The notes under the pieces were generated by a model. That model was not told the DNA's origin, did no database searches, and was given only the letters and a program-made list of their open reading frames with translations. From Chitinophagaceae bacterium (GTDB lineage: Bacteria; Bacteroidota; Bacteroidia; Chitinophagales; Chitinophagaceae): a stretch of DNA of 21,286 nucleotides. Position numbers and translations under genes: made by a program. The stretch spans positions 1-21,286 of the forward strand of contig CANHSD010000014.1 of assembly GCA_947463105.1 (NCBI GenBank). The letters are read 5' to 3'. This document shows positions 1 through 5,291 of this stretch, in pieces. Numbering within the stretch: the stretch's first letter is position 1; each line of letters opens with the position of its first letter.

Positions 1-12
1 CTGATGAATCAA

Positions 13-453
13 CTAAAAATCTATCCCCTCAACGTCGAGGCTGACAACCAGCCACTCGCCCTCCTGGTTGAACAATTCCATTTGCCAGCTGCCACGGATG
101 ATCTCGCAATGGCGTTCAAAGCAGCACCCGGTTTCATGCTGGCCACTCATGGTCAGCCTGTTTTTCCTCAGTCTTTTTTCATCTACTGAAATGGAAATAC
201 TCGACAAAGAATCATGCCTTTTCTGGTACCGCCCGATGAGGTAATGCAGTTCCGGCTCAGAGAGGTTGTTGAATTTGTTGAGCCTGACGCGGTTTCCAAG
301 GAATTGCATGGATTCAAGGTCCTGCTTATTCATGATCTTCTGCAGAAAATTGGTTGCAAGGATTTCAGGATCTGACAATGGGTGATCATTGTAGACCAGC
401 ACAAGGTGTGGGCCCAGGCTTTTGAAGCTGTAAGTTTGGTTTGGGTTTTGCAT
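13..453 (-). CDS. Hypothetical protein, 146 aa
   Basis: I do not recognise this protein. It begins at an ATG (MQNPNQTYSF) and ends in TAG, just inside the window edge. There is no signal peptide or membrane segment. The sequence is mixed and charged, with a basic stretch near residues 90-100 (DEKRLRKNRL). A Cys/His-containing segment follows (HETGCCFERHCE, about residues 105-117), which could bind metal, but the spacing matches no zinc motif I know. The end (GEWLVVSLDVEGIDF) looks like beta strands of a small folded domain. It is divergent from yidD across a 124-bp gap. No opposite-strand reading frame of comparable quality covers it, so it is probably a real gene of unknown function. Confidence 0.6.
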   Translation of the reverse strand: MQNPNQTYSFKSLGPHLVLVYNDHPLSDPEILATNFLQKIMNKQDLESMQFLGNRVRLNKFNNLSEPELHYLIGRYQKRHDSLSSISISVDEKRLRKNRLTMSGQHETGCCFERHCEIIRGSWQMELFNQEGEWLVVSLDVEGIDF

Positions 454-541
454 GAATGGTAATTTTGATAAAATTCAAAACTGACCGGCACCCATACAAG
501 TGGAAACAATCATTTTTTAGCAGTTTAATCCTGCCCAAAAA

Positions 542-571
542 TTGTCTTTTGCACCGTATTGAATAGCTTTA
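542..571 (+). promoter_or_regulatory. Possible Bacteroidota-type promoter for yidD
   Basis: TTG at 542-544 is followed after 19 bp by TAGCTTTA at 564-571. This fits the Bacteroidota pattern TTG-N19-TAnnTTTG except for the last base. Transcription would start only a few bases before the yidD start codons, which would favour the ATG at 587 over that at 578. Confidence 0.35.
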
Positions 572-577
572 CACTTG

Positions 578-817
578 ATGAATAAGATGAAAAACGCCAT
601 CAGAAAGCTGATCATTTCCCCTTTTTTGCTGTTGATTTACTTCTACAGGATCGTGATTTCACCTTGGTTAGGACCCAAATGCCGCTACAACCCAACCTGT
701 TCACAATATGCTATTGATGCACTCCATAAGTATGGAATGATGAAGGGCCTATGGAAGGCCCTTCATCGAATATCGCGTTGTCACCCCTGGGGTGGCAGTG
801 GTTATGATCCTGCTTGA
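578..817 (+). CDS. yidD: Membrane protein insertion efficiency factor YidD
   Basis: YidD is a small membrane-associated protein that helps YidC insert inner-membrane proteins. The family signature is clear: a hydrophobic amphipathic N-terminus (FLLLIYFYRIVISPWLGP), then KCRYNPTCSQYAIDAL with the two conserved cysteines, then GLWKALHRISRCHPWGGSGYDP. At 79 residues it has the usual length. The frame also opens with a TTG at 575. ATG 578 is chosen here, but ATG 587 (MKNAIRKL) is equally good and fits the possible promoter better. In many bacteria yidD sits beside rpmH and rnpA; here those genes are about 2.6 kb away, with the superoxide dismutase and ATPase genes between. Its last 16 bp overlap the 3' end of the convergent superoxide dismutase gene. 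Confidence 0.93.
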   Translation: MNKMKNAIRKLIISPFLLLIYFYRIVISPWLGPKCRYNPTCSQYAIDALHKYGMMKGLWKALHRISRCHPWGGSGYDPA

Positions 818-1407
818 AAACGTGCTGCTACTTTATTCCAGCTTACAACAGACCAGAAAGCAGACAGGTAATCAGCCCTGCGATTCTGGTATTTGAGATA
901 ATAGGCGTGTTCCCAAACGTCTACGCCAAGAATGGGTGTTCCTTTTACTTCTGCAACATCCATCAATGGATTGTCTTGGTTGGGAGTTGATGAAATCTCA
1001 AGCTTACCGTCTTTGATCAACAACCAAGCCCAGCCACTTCCAAAACGGGTCATACCTGCTGCTGCAAATTTTTCCTTGAAAGCATCAAATGAACCGAATG
1101 TTGCATCAATGGCTGCAGCTAGGGCGCCTTCTGGTGAACCACCTGCATTGGGGGCAAGGCTTTCCCAGAAAAAGGTATGGTTCCAATGTCCACCACCGTT
1201 GTTGCGGACTGCTGGAGAAATAGTACCGGCTGCTGCCACCAGCTCCTCAAGGGATTTCCCTTCGTTGGGTGTTCCTGCAACAGCCTTGTTCAGGTTGTCT
1301 ACATAAGCCTGGTGGTGCTTTCCATGGTGGATCTGCATTGTTAGGGTATCGATATGCGGCTCAAGCGCATCGTGCGCGTATGGTAAGGCGGGAAGTGTGA
1401 ATGACAT
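802..1407 (-). CDS. sodA: Superoxide dismutase, Mn/Fe family
   Basis: Converts superoxide to hydrogen peroxide and oxygen, probably in the cytoplasm, since no signal peptide is present. At 201 residues it has the normal length. All four metal ligands of the family are visible: His27 (in IHHGKHHQAY), His77 (in HWNHTFFW), and Asp163 and His167 (in DVWEHAYYLKY). The GGGHWNH stretch and Gln144 in the NQDNPL segment resemble manganese-type enzymes more than iron-type ones, but cambialistic activity cannot be excluded. The frame extends upstream to a TTG at 1428. The ATG at 1407 (MSFTLPALPY) is preferred because the protein starts canonically there and because a -7 promoter box overlaps the TTG. 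The gene is convergent with yidD and shares 16 bp with it. Confidence 0.96.
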   Translation of the reverse strand: MSFTLPALPYAHDALEPHIDTLTMQIHHGKHHQAYVDNLNKAVAGTPNEGKSLEELVAAAGTISPAVRNNGGGHWNHTFFWESLAPNAGGSPEGALAAAIDATFGSFDAFKEKFAAAGMTRFGSGWAWLLIKDGKLEISSTPNQDNPLMDVAEVKGTPILGVDVWEHAYYLKYQNRRADYLSAFWSVVSWNKVAARFQAGS

Positions 1408-1425
1408 ATGGTTTGTTTTAGGTTG

Positions 1426-1433
1426 CAAAGATA
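1426..1433 (-). promoter_or_regulatory. -7 promoter box of the superoxide dismutase gene
   Basis: On the minus strand the sequence is TATCTTTG, an exact match to TAnnTTTG, ending 18 nt before the ATG at 1407. No good TTG is seen at the -33 position. It overlaps the alternative TTG start at 1428 and so argues against that start. Confidence 0.5.
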
Positions 1434-1501
1434 ATGAAGGGTTGATTGGTTTAAGGGTTTGGGGAATGGTTTTTTGGGGTTAAGTGGATAATGGCAAAAA
1501 A

Positions 1502-1527
1502 GTTGAAGGGGTTGAAGGAAAGTTGAG
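1502..1527 (+). repeat. GTTGAAGG interspersed repeat, copy 1
   Basis: GTTGAAGGG, GTTGAAGG and AAGTTGAG follow each other, a 9-bp-period repeat. It lies in the gap between the superoxide dismutase and ATPase genes. It is readable in the ATPase frame as Val-Glu-Gly-Val-Glu-Gly, but lies upstream of that gene's likely start. The same motif recurs near 2850, 4265-4383, 15403 and 15936, and inside rnpA. Confidence 0.75.
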
Positions 1528-1543
1528 CATTCCAGCGAATCCG

Positions 1544-1558
1544 GTCACAAATTGTGAC
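1544..1558. repeat. Palindrome GTCACAAATTGTGAC, left copy
   Basis: A perfect 15-bp palindrome with 7-bp arms around one central A. Its 13-bp core TCACAAATTGTGA occurs again at 2918-2930, on the far side of the ATPase gene. It could be a protein-binding site or an end mark of an inserted cassette. Confidence 0.6.
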
Positions 1559-1622
1559 TGCATAGAAAATAGAAATACTTCAGCTTTACCATCGCTAGGC
1601 TTTCGGGAGTTTCATAAATTTC

Positions 1623-1655
1623 TTACAATTTTGGAATTAGATTCCAAAATTGTAA
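1623..1655. promoter_or_regulatory. Operator-like perfect inverted repeat over the ATPase promoter
   Basis: The 15-bp arm TTACAATTTTGGAAT (1623-1637) is repeated exactly in inverted form at 1641-1655, with a 3-bp spacer TAG. The left arm contains the -33 TTTG and the right arm enters the -7 box of the promoter at 1630-1660. A dimeric protein bound here would cover the whole promoter, so repression, perhaps by the gene's own product or an unlinked regulator, is the natural reading. An RNA hairpin role is less likely because the repeat lies upstream of the predicted transcription start. Confidence 0.7.
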
Positions 1656-1660
1656 ATTTG
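1630..1660 (+). promoter_or_regulatory. Bacteroidota-type promoter of the ATPase gene
   Basis: TTTG at 1630-1633, a 19-bp spacer, then TAAATTTG at 1653-1660, an exact fit to TTTG-N19-TAnnTTTG. Only 3 bp separate the box from the ATG at 1664, so the transcript would be leaderless or nearly so. This supports 1664 as the start. Confidence 0.6.
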
Positions 1661-1663
1661 AGC

Positions 1664-2824
1664 ATGATTTATAGGACAGCAATAAAAGAATTATTGAATT
1701 TGGCGGGGCAATACAAGGCTGTTGCAGTAATAGGACCAAGACAATCGGGTAAAACCACCCTGGTGAGGGCTAGTTTTCCTGACAAGCCTTATGTGAGTTT
1801 GGAAAACCTCGACACCCGTGCTTTTGCCAATGAGGATCCACGGGGATTTCTTGCCAGTTATCCCAAGGGAGCCATATTGGACGAAGTCCAGCGTGTTCCC
1901 GCTTTGTTTTCCTATCTCCAACAGGTATTGGATGAGGTGAATGAAACTGGTTTTTTCATTTTGACTGGTTCCAACAATTTCCTGTTGCAGGAAAATATTG
2001 CACAAAGCCTTTCAGGTCGGATTGCCCACCTGAGGTTATTGCCTTTGAGTTTGGAGGAATTGAAGCCCACGGAAACGCAACAACCCGAGTATTTTATGTT
2101 CAAGGGAATGTATCCCTCACTCTATGAAAGAGAGATGGAGGTGCACAAGTGGTACACCAATTATATCCAGACCTATATCGAAAAGGATATCAGGCAAATA
2201 AAAAACATCGCCGACCTGAGCAGTTTTGAATTGTTCGTTCGATTGTGTGCAGGCAGGGTTGGTCAATTGTTGAATGTCAACAATTTGGCAATTGAAGCAG
2301 GGATAGACAACAAAACCGTCAACAGTTGGTTGGGACTGCTGGAAAGTAGTTTTATCGTGTTTCGGTTAAAGCCACATCACAAAAATTTCAACAAGCGTCT
2401 GGTCAAAATGTCCAAATTGTATTTTTGCGATACGGGCCTGGCCCTGGCATTGTTGGGGGTGAACCAGCAGGAACAACTCCATCAGCATCCTTTACGGGGT
2501 GCAATCTTTGAAAATTTCATGATAACAGAGATCTTGAAGCAACGATACAACAGGGGCTTGTCCAATAATTTATATTTCTGGAGAGACAACTCAGGACATG
2601 AAATAGACCTGTTGATGGAAGAAGTTAACCAGTTGCATCCGATAGAAATCAAATCCGGCAAGACCATCACCGCTGATTATTTCAAGTCATTGATTTTTTG
2701 GCAAAAGCTCAGTGGCGAAAACCATGGCACCGTATTATATGCTGGCGACCAATTGCAAAAGCGATCGGATGGTTTGCAAGTTTTGCCTTGGAGGAGCGTT
2801 GGGGAAATGGTTGAGAGAGGTTGA
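1664..2824 (+). CDS. AAA+ ATPase with DUF4143 C-terminal domain
   Basis: A member of the widespread ATP-binding proteins that pair an AAA_14-type ATPase with DUF4143; their cellular job is not established. In the 386-residue form, Walker A is GPRQSGKT (24-31) and Walker B is AILDE (70-74). A sensor-like ILTGSNNF follows near residue 100, and the DUF4143 region begins past about 170. Near the C-terminus, GHEIDLL and PIEIKSGK (Asp315, Glu328, Lys330) resemble a PD-(D/E)xK nuclease core. The frame stays open back to a GTG at 1484, but those 60 codons run through the repeat, the palindromes and the promoter, so ATG 1664 is chosen. The last residues and stop codon (VERG, TGA) are written by GTTGAG-type repeat sequence. 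The gene stands alone between conserved household genes and between paired palindromes, which suggests it was acquired as a cassette. Confidence 0.9.
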   Translation: MIYRTAIKELLNLAGQYKAVAVIGPRQSGKTTLVRASFPDKPYVSLENLDTRAFANEDPRGFLASYPKGAILDEVQRVPALFSYLQQVLDEVNETGFFILTGSNNFLLQENIAQSLSGRIAHLRLLPLSLEELKPTETQQPEYFMFKGMYPSLYEREMEVHKWYTNYIQTYIEKDIRQIKNIADLSSFELFVRLCAGRVGQLLNVNNLAIEAGIDNKTVNSWLGLLESSFIVFRLKPHHKNFNKRLVKMSKLYFCDTGLALALLGVNQQEQLHQHPLRGAIFENFMITEILKQRYNRGLSNNLYFWRDNSGHEIDLLMEEVNQLHPIEIKSGKTITADYFKSLIFWQKLSGENHGTVLYAGDQLQKRSDGLQVLPWRSVGEMVERG

Positions 2825-2866
2825 GGGTGGTGTAGAGAGGTTTAGGGAGGTTGAAGGGGTTGAAGT
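2809..2866 (+). repeat. GTTGAAGG/GGTTTAGAGA interspersed repeat, copy 2
   Basis: Runs of GGTTGAGAGA, GGTTGAGGGT, GGTGTAGAGA, GGTTTAGGGA, then GGTTGAAGGGGTTGAAG, so the period is about 10 bp. It covers the last codons and stop of the ATPase gene and the start of the gap before tadA. It mixes the two unit types also seen at 15936-16022. Confidence 0.7.
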
Positions 2867-2917
2867 TAACAGCAGAAGGATAAGGGATTGAACCAATTAC
2901 TAATTCCCATCTTGAGT

Positions 2918-2930
2918 TCACAAATTGTGA
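2918..2930. repeat. Palindrome TCACAAATTGTGA, right copy
   Basis: The same 13-bp core as at 1546-1557 and its neighbouring base. Here the symmetry extends outward (GAG on the left, CTC on the right) with one mismatched pair. It lies about 95 bp past the ATPase stop codon. Confidence 0.6.
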
Positions 2931-2941
2931 CCTCAGTTGGA

Positions 2942-2958
2942 GGCTAGCCTTTCTAGCC
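2942..2958. other. Small hairpin between the ATPase and tadA genes
   Basis: GGCTAG (2942-2947) and CTAGCC (2953-2958) form a 6-bp perfect stem with a 5-nt loop, 23 bp beyond the tadA stop codon. No T tract follows on either strand, so it is not a convincing intrinsic terminator, though it lies where the two convergent genes end. Confidence 0.35.
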
Positions 2959-2981
2959 CATAGGCACCTGATATGCGGCTG

Positions 2982-3422
2982 CTATAACCTTCTTGCCTTA
3001 AAAAAAGCTTTCATGAGATCGGATGCCTCATCAGCTAGAAGGCCTGTCAACACCTGGGTTTTGGGATGGAAGGGATTGCGATCATCTGTGTAAACCTGAT
3101 GGCCGTTCTTTACATCTGGTGCTCCCCATACAATTCGGCCAACCTTGCTCCAGTGGAGGGCTCCGGCACACATCAGGCAAGGCTCAACTGTTACATACAA
3201 GGTGGCATCGGGAATGTATTTGGCTCCAAGTGCATTGAAAGCTGAGGTAAGGGCGATGATTTCTGCATGGGCCGTTGGATCCTTTAGTTTTTCTACCATG
3301 TTGTAGCCCCTTGAAATAATCCGATCGTTGATGACCACAATGGCTCCCACAGGTACTTCGCCTTCTTCAAATGCTTTTTGGGCTTCATTTAAAGCCATTT
3401 TCATGTAATATTCGTCTGTCAT
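2982..3422 (-). CDS. tadA: tRNA-specific adenosine deaminase TadA
   Basis: Deaminates the wobble adenosine (position 34) of tRNA-Arg(ACG) to inosine, so that one tRNA reads several codons. The zinc cytidine-deaminase fold is plain: catalytic HAE at residues 52-54 (TAHAEI) and PCLMC at 81-85, with Cys82 and Cys85 as zinc ligands. The N-terminal EGEVPVGAIVV and the C-terminal VLTGLLADEASDLMKAFFKARR fit TadA better than guanine or cytosine deaminases. The length of 146 residues is normal. The start codon overlaps the rnpA stop codon in an ATGA arrangement, so the two genes are probably cotranscribed and translationally coupled. Confidence 0.93.
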   Translation of the reverse strand: MTDEYYMKMALNEAQKAFEEGEVPVGAIVVINDRIISRGYNMVEKLKDPTAHAEIIALTSAFNALGAKYIPDATLYVTVEPCLMCAGALHWSKVGRIVWGAPDVKNGHQVYTDDRNPFHPKTQVLTGLLADEASDLMKAFFKARRL

Positions 3423-3820
3423 TTGGCCGATATTTTGTCCTTGAGCAATGAAAATCCATTGGCCATGGCTGTTTCTATCTCTGTATAATCACTGATGCGG
3501 GCATTGGAATAAACAAAAAAAATGTCCATGGAGATGCCCAATGCGGCTAATGTTTCTTTCATTTCATGTTTCTGTTTCCTGTAGGCTTCACGGATTCGGC
3601 GTTTCAGCAAGTTCCTGTCCACAGCCCTTTTGAAATGTCTTTTCCCAACAGAAACCCCCATCTGAAGAACAGCTTCAACTCCTTCAACCTCTTCAACACG
3701 AAGCAAAAAATAAACCACCAAAGGAAACACTTTAAACTTCTGCCCCTGGGCAAAAAGAATCCTGATCCTTTTGTAGGATTTGAGTCGTTCAGTTTTTGAA
3801 AGTGTATGGCGCGGGATCAA
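3419..3820 (-). CDS. rnpA: Ribonuclease P protein component RnpA
   Basis: The protein subunit of RNase P, which binds the catalytic RNA and helps mature the 5' ends of tRNAs. The family pattern is complete in 133 residues: HTLSKTERLKS (5-15), FPLVVYF (32-38), VSVGKRHFKRAVDRN (56-70), and the RNR box RNLLKRRIREAYR (69-81). The start is a TTG at 3820, the only usual start codon before an in-frame stop. Between the second and third blocks the frame runs through GTTGAAG-type repeat sequence and reads Val-Glu-Glu-Val-Glu-Gly-Val-Glu-Ala (42-50), an acidic patch in a basic protein, at a place that varies among family members. It lies downstream of rpmH, beyond a terminator, and overlaps tadA by 4 bp. 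Confidence 0.93.
   Translation of the reverse strand: MIPRHTLSKTERLKSYKRIRILFAQGQKFKVFPLVVYFLLRVEEVEGVEAVLQMGVSVGKRHFKRAVDRNLLKRRIREAYRKQKHEMKETLAALGISMDIFFVYSNARISDYTEIETAMANGFSLLKDKISAK
3673..3698 (-). repeat. GTTGAAG repeat inside the rnpA coding region
   Basis: On the minus strand GTTGAAGAG, GTTGAAGGA and GTTGAAG follow each other, the same 9-bp-period motif as the intergenic copies. The period is a multiple of three, so the rnpA frame is kept and encodes Val-Glu-x triplets. Confidence 0.7.
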
Positions 3821-3839
3821 TATCTTTATTTTATTCGAG

Positions 3840-3856
3840 CACTACTTATCGTAGTG
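3840..3856. other. Small hairpin upstream of rnpA
   Basis: CACTAC (3840-3845) and GTAGTG (3851-3856) form a 6-bp stem with a 5-nt loop, about 20 bp upstream of the rnpA start. It may be a leader structure; nothing further supports a function. Confidence 0.3.
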
Positions 3857-3867
3857 ATTACTATAAC

Positions 3868-3897
3868 AAAAATAGCCCCAGATTGAATCCGGAGCTA
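3868..3897 (-). terminator. Rho-independent terminator after rpmH
   Basis: Read on the minus strand, TAGCTCCGGATT and AATCTGGGGCTA pair over about 12 positions, counting two G-U pairs. TTTTTG follows immediately. It starts 29 bp past the rpmH stop codon. Partial readthrough would still be needed if rnpA has no promoter of its own; I found no clear one in the 47 bp that remain. Confidence 0.75.
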
Positions 3898-3926
3898 TGA
3901 TTATGTAAAATAACAGGCGGACCTGA

Positions 3927-4082
3927 TTACTTCAATCTGCTTTCGTCAGAAACGGTCAGTTTCTTACGTCCTTTTTTTCTTCTGCTGGCCAATACGGCAC
4001 GTCCGTTGGCTGATTCCATGCGCTTGCGAAATCCGTGAACGGTCTTCCTGCGCTTACGATGAGGTTGAAATGTACGTTTCAT
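3927..4082 (-). CDS. rpmH: 50S ribosomal protein L34
   Basis: A 51-residue, highly basic protein of the large ribosomal subunit. MKRTFQPHRKRRKTVHGFRKRM followed by GRAVLASRRKKGRKKL is the standard L34 pattern (KRTFQPS-like start, HGFR-RM, GR-VLA-RR-KGRK). The usual family length is 44-46 residues; this copy has a short extra tail (TVSDESRLK), as is common in Bacteroidota. It lies upstream of rnpA, as in most bacteria. A full promoter lies 105 bp upstream of the start, with a hairpin in the leader, and a terminator follows. The gene is easily missed because of its size. Confidence 0.95.
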   Translation of the reverse strand: MKRTFQPHRKRRKTVHGFRKRMESANGRAVLASRRKKGRKKLTVSDESRLK

Positions 4083-4148
4083 GATTCTTTTTATTTCCTT
4101 TGTTGTTGAATAAATGACCGGGAGAAGCGGTCTTTTCTGTTCAATTTA

Positions 4149-4170
4149 CCTCGGGTCACCACAACCGAGG
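4149..4170 (-). other. Hairpin in the rpmH leader
   Basis: CCTCGG (4149-4154) and CCGAGG (4165-4170) form a perfect 6-bp GC-rich stem with a 10-nt loop. It lies between the predicted promoter and the rpmH start, within the 5' untranslated RNA. Ribosomal protein leaders often carry control structures, but no known L34 motif is recognised here. Confidence 0.4.
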
Positions 4171-4186
4171 CTTCGTGAAAGGACGG

Positions 4187-4218
4187 CAAAAGTAATACTT
4201 TTTTAGATTGAAAGCAAA
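4187..4218 (-). promoter_or_regulatory. Bacteroidota-type promoter of rpmH
   Basis: On the minus strand TTTG (4215-4218), a 20-bp spacer and TACTTTTG (4187-4194) match TTTG-N19-23-TAnnTTTG. The predicted leader is about 100 nt. In the 300-bp gap between rpmH and murI this promoter, the leader hairpin and the repeat cluster at 4264-4383 are the only features seen. Confidence 0.65.
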
Positions 4219-4263
4219 AATAGAAGATAGTTGTGGAATTAGAGGCTAACAGAGGTGAATCTA

Positions 4264-4383
4264 GTTGAAGGGGTTGAAGGAGCGAGGTGCGTTGAAGGGG
4301 TTGAAGGGGCCTTCGGCCTGTTGAAGGGGTTGAAGAAAGGTTAAAAAATTACTTCAACCACTTAAACCTCTACCCCCTTCAAC
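4264..4383. repeat. GTTGAAGG repeat cluster in both orientations, downstream of murI
   Basis: Three forward pairs of GTTGAAGGGGTTGAAG (from 4264, 4291 and 4320) are followed by an inverted set, CTTCAACC at 4352-4359 and CCCCTTCAAC at 4374-4383. Forward and inverted copies can pair, for example GTTGAAG 4329-4335 with CTTCAAC 4352-4358. Between two forward pairs lies a small GGCC-TTC-GGCC hairpin (4308-4318). The inverted end touches the murI stop codon. Confidence 0.7.
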
Positions 4384-5207
4384 TATTTCAAATCCACTCC
4401 CTCCGCCTTCACCTCATCCCCCCAAAACGCTCCAGCTGCATGCTTAAAGGTTTCAGGATCACCGGTAGTGCAGAATTCTAAACTGGAACCCTTGGACAAG
4501 CGGGTTTCCATTTCTGGATGCCTTTTCAGGTAGGCACTGAGGCTGTCGGCCACAATTTCACCCTGAGAAACCACTGTAATGTCTGGTGGTAACATGGCCC
4601 GGATGCGGGGATACAGCAACGGATAATGCGTGCAAGCCAGCAAGACTGTATCAATATCATCTGACTGGTCGAGCAGCTTGATCAGGCAATCCCGGATGAT
4701 GGGGTCGGCAATCGCAAAATCAAGGTAGTCGCCAGATTCCACAAGGGGCACCCAATCAGGGCAGGCCTGCTGGTGAACATGCACGTCAGGGAAGGCTTTT
4801 CCAACCTCAATCACATAAGAACCAGAATCAATGGTTCCATGGGTTCCAAGAATGCCAATGTGTTTTGTTTCCGTATAATCGCCAATGACTTCGGTAGTGG
4901 GGCGGATCACGCCGAGCACCCTTTTGCTGGGGTCTATGCCGGGAAGGTCTTTTTGCTGGATGTTGCGAAGGGCTTTGGCTGAGGCAGTATTGCAGGCCAG
5001 AATAACCAGGGGGCATCCGCGGTTGAACAACCATTGGACGGCCTCAAGGGTATACTGATAAACCGTTTCAAAATCCCTGGGGCCATACGGCGCGCGGGCA
5101 TTGTCTCCCAGATAGATGTAGTCATACTCCGGGTGCCGCTGGTGAATCTCTTTCAGTACAGTAAGCCCACCCAGACCGGAATCAAATATGCCGATGGCTT
5201 GTTTCAT
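4383..5207 (-). CDS. murI: Glutamate racemase MurI
   Basis: Interconverts L- and D-glutamate in the cytoplasm, supplying D-glutamate for peptidoglycan. The two catalytic cysteines are present: Cys72 in LACNTASA and Cys192 in LACTHYPLL. The N-terminal FDSGLGGLTV (8-17) and LGDNARAPYG (33-42) are the usual substrate-site segments. At 274 residues it has the normal length. It follows the ompH pair in the same direction but is separated from it by a terminator and a second hairpin, so it probably has its own promoter; no clear -7 box is seen in the 55 bp upstream. Its stop codon abuts the inverted end of a GTTGAAGG repeat cluster. Confidence 0.96.
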   Translation of the reverse strand: MKQAIGIFDSGLGGLTVLKEIHQRHPEYDYIYLGDNARAPYGPRDFETVYQYTLEAVQWLFNRGCPLVILACNTASAKALRNIQQKDLPGIDPSKRVLGVIRPTTEVIGDYTETKHIGILGTHGTIDSGSYVIEVGKAFPDVHVHQQACPDWVPLVESGDYLDFAIADPIIRDCLIKLLDQSDDIDTVLLACTHYPLLYPRIRAMLPPDITVVSQGEIVADSLSAYLKRHPEMETRLSKGSSLEFCTTGDPETFKHAAGAFWGDEVKAEGVDLK

Positions 5208-5232
5208 TTTCCTTTCGTTTATTCACGAGAAT

Positions 5233-5255
5233 GCCCTTGCCAGAAAAGCAAGGGC
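5233..5255. other. Second hairpin between ompH and murI
   Basis: GCCCTTGC (5233-5240) and GCAAGGGC (5248-5255) form a perfect 8-bp stem with a 7-nt loop. It directly follows the T tract of the ompH terminator and ends 26 bp before the murI start. It has no T tract of its own in the minus direction. It may lie in the murI leader or reinforce the terminator. Confidence 0.45.
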
Positions 5256-5284
5256 AAAAAAAGACCGAAACAAATGTTTCGGTC
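5256..5284 (-). terminator. Strong intrinsic terminator after the bam/ompH cluster
   Basis: On the minus strand GACCGAAACA and TGTTTCGGTC form a perfect 10-bp stem around a 2-nt centre (TT), followed by seven T. It starts 7 bp after the ompH stop codon and would end the long envelope transcript. Confidence 0.85.
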
Positions 5285-5291
5285 AGTTCCT

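Noticed and set aside
1544..1558. CRP/FNR-type binding site
   Set aside because: The half-sites are in the order TCACA then TGTGA, the reverse of the TGTGA-N6-TCACA layout, so a CRP-like reading is not supported.
1484..1663. N-terminal extension of the ATPase from a GTG at 1484
   Set aside because: The extra 60 codons cover a repeat, a palindrome and the promoter with its operator-like inverted repeat; the family begins at the MIYRTAIKEL-like segment.
2942..2958. Terminator for tadA or the ATPase gene
   Set aside because: The 6-bp stem has no T tract on either strand.
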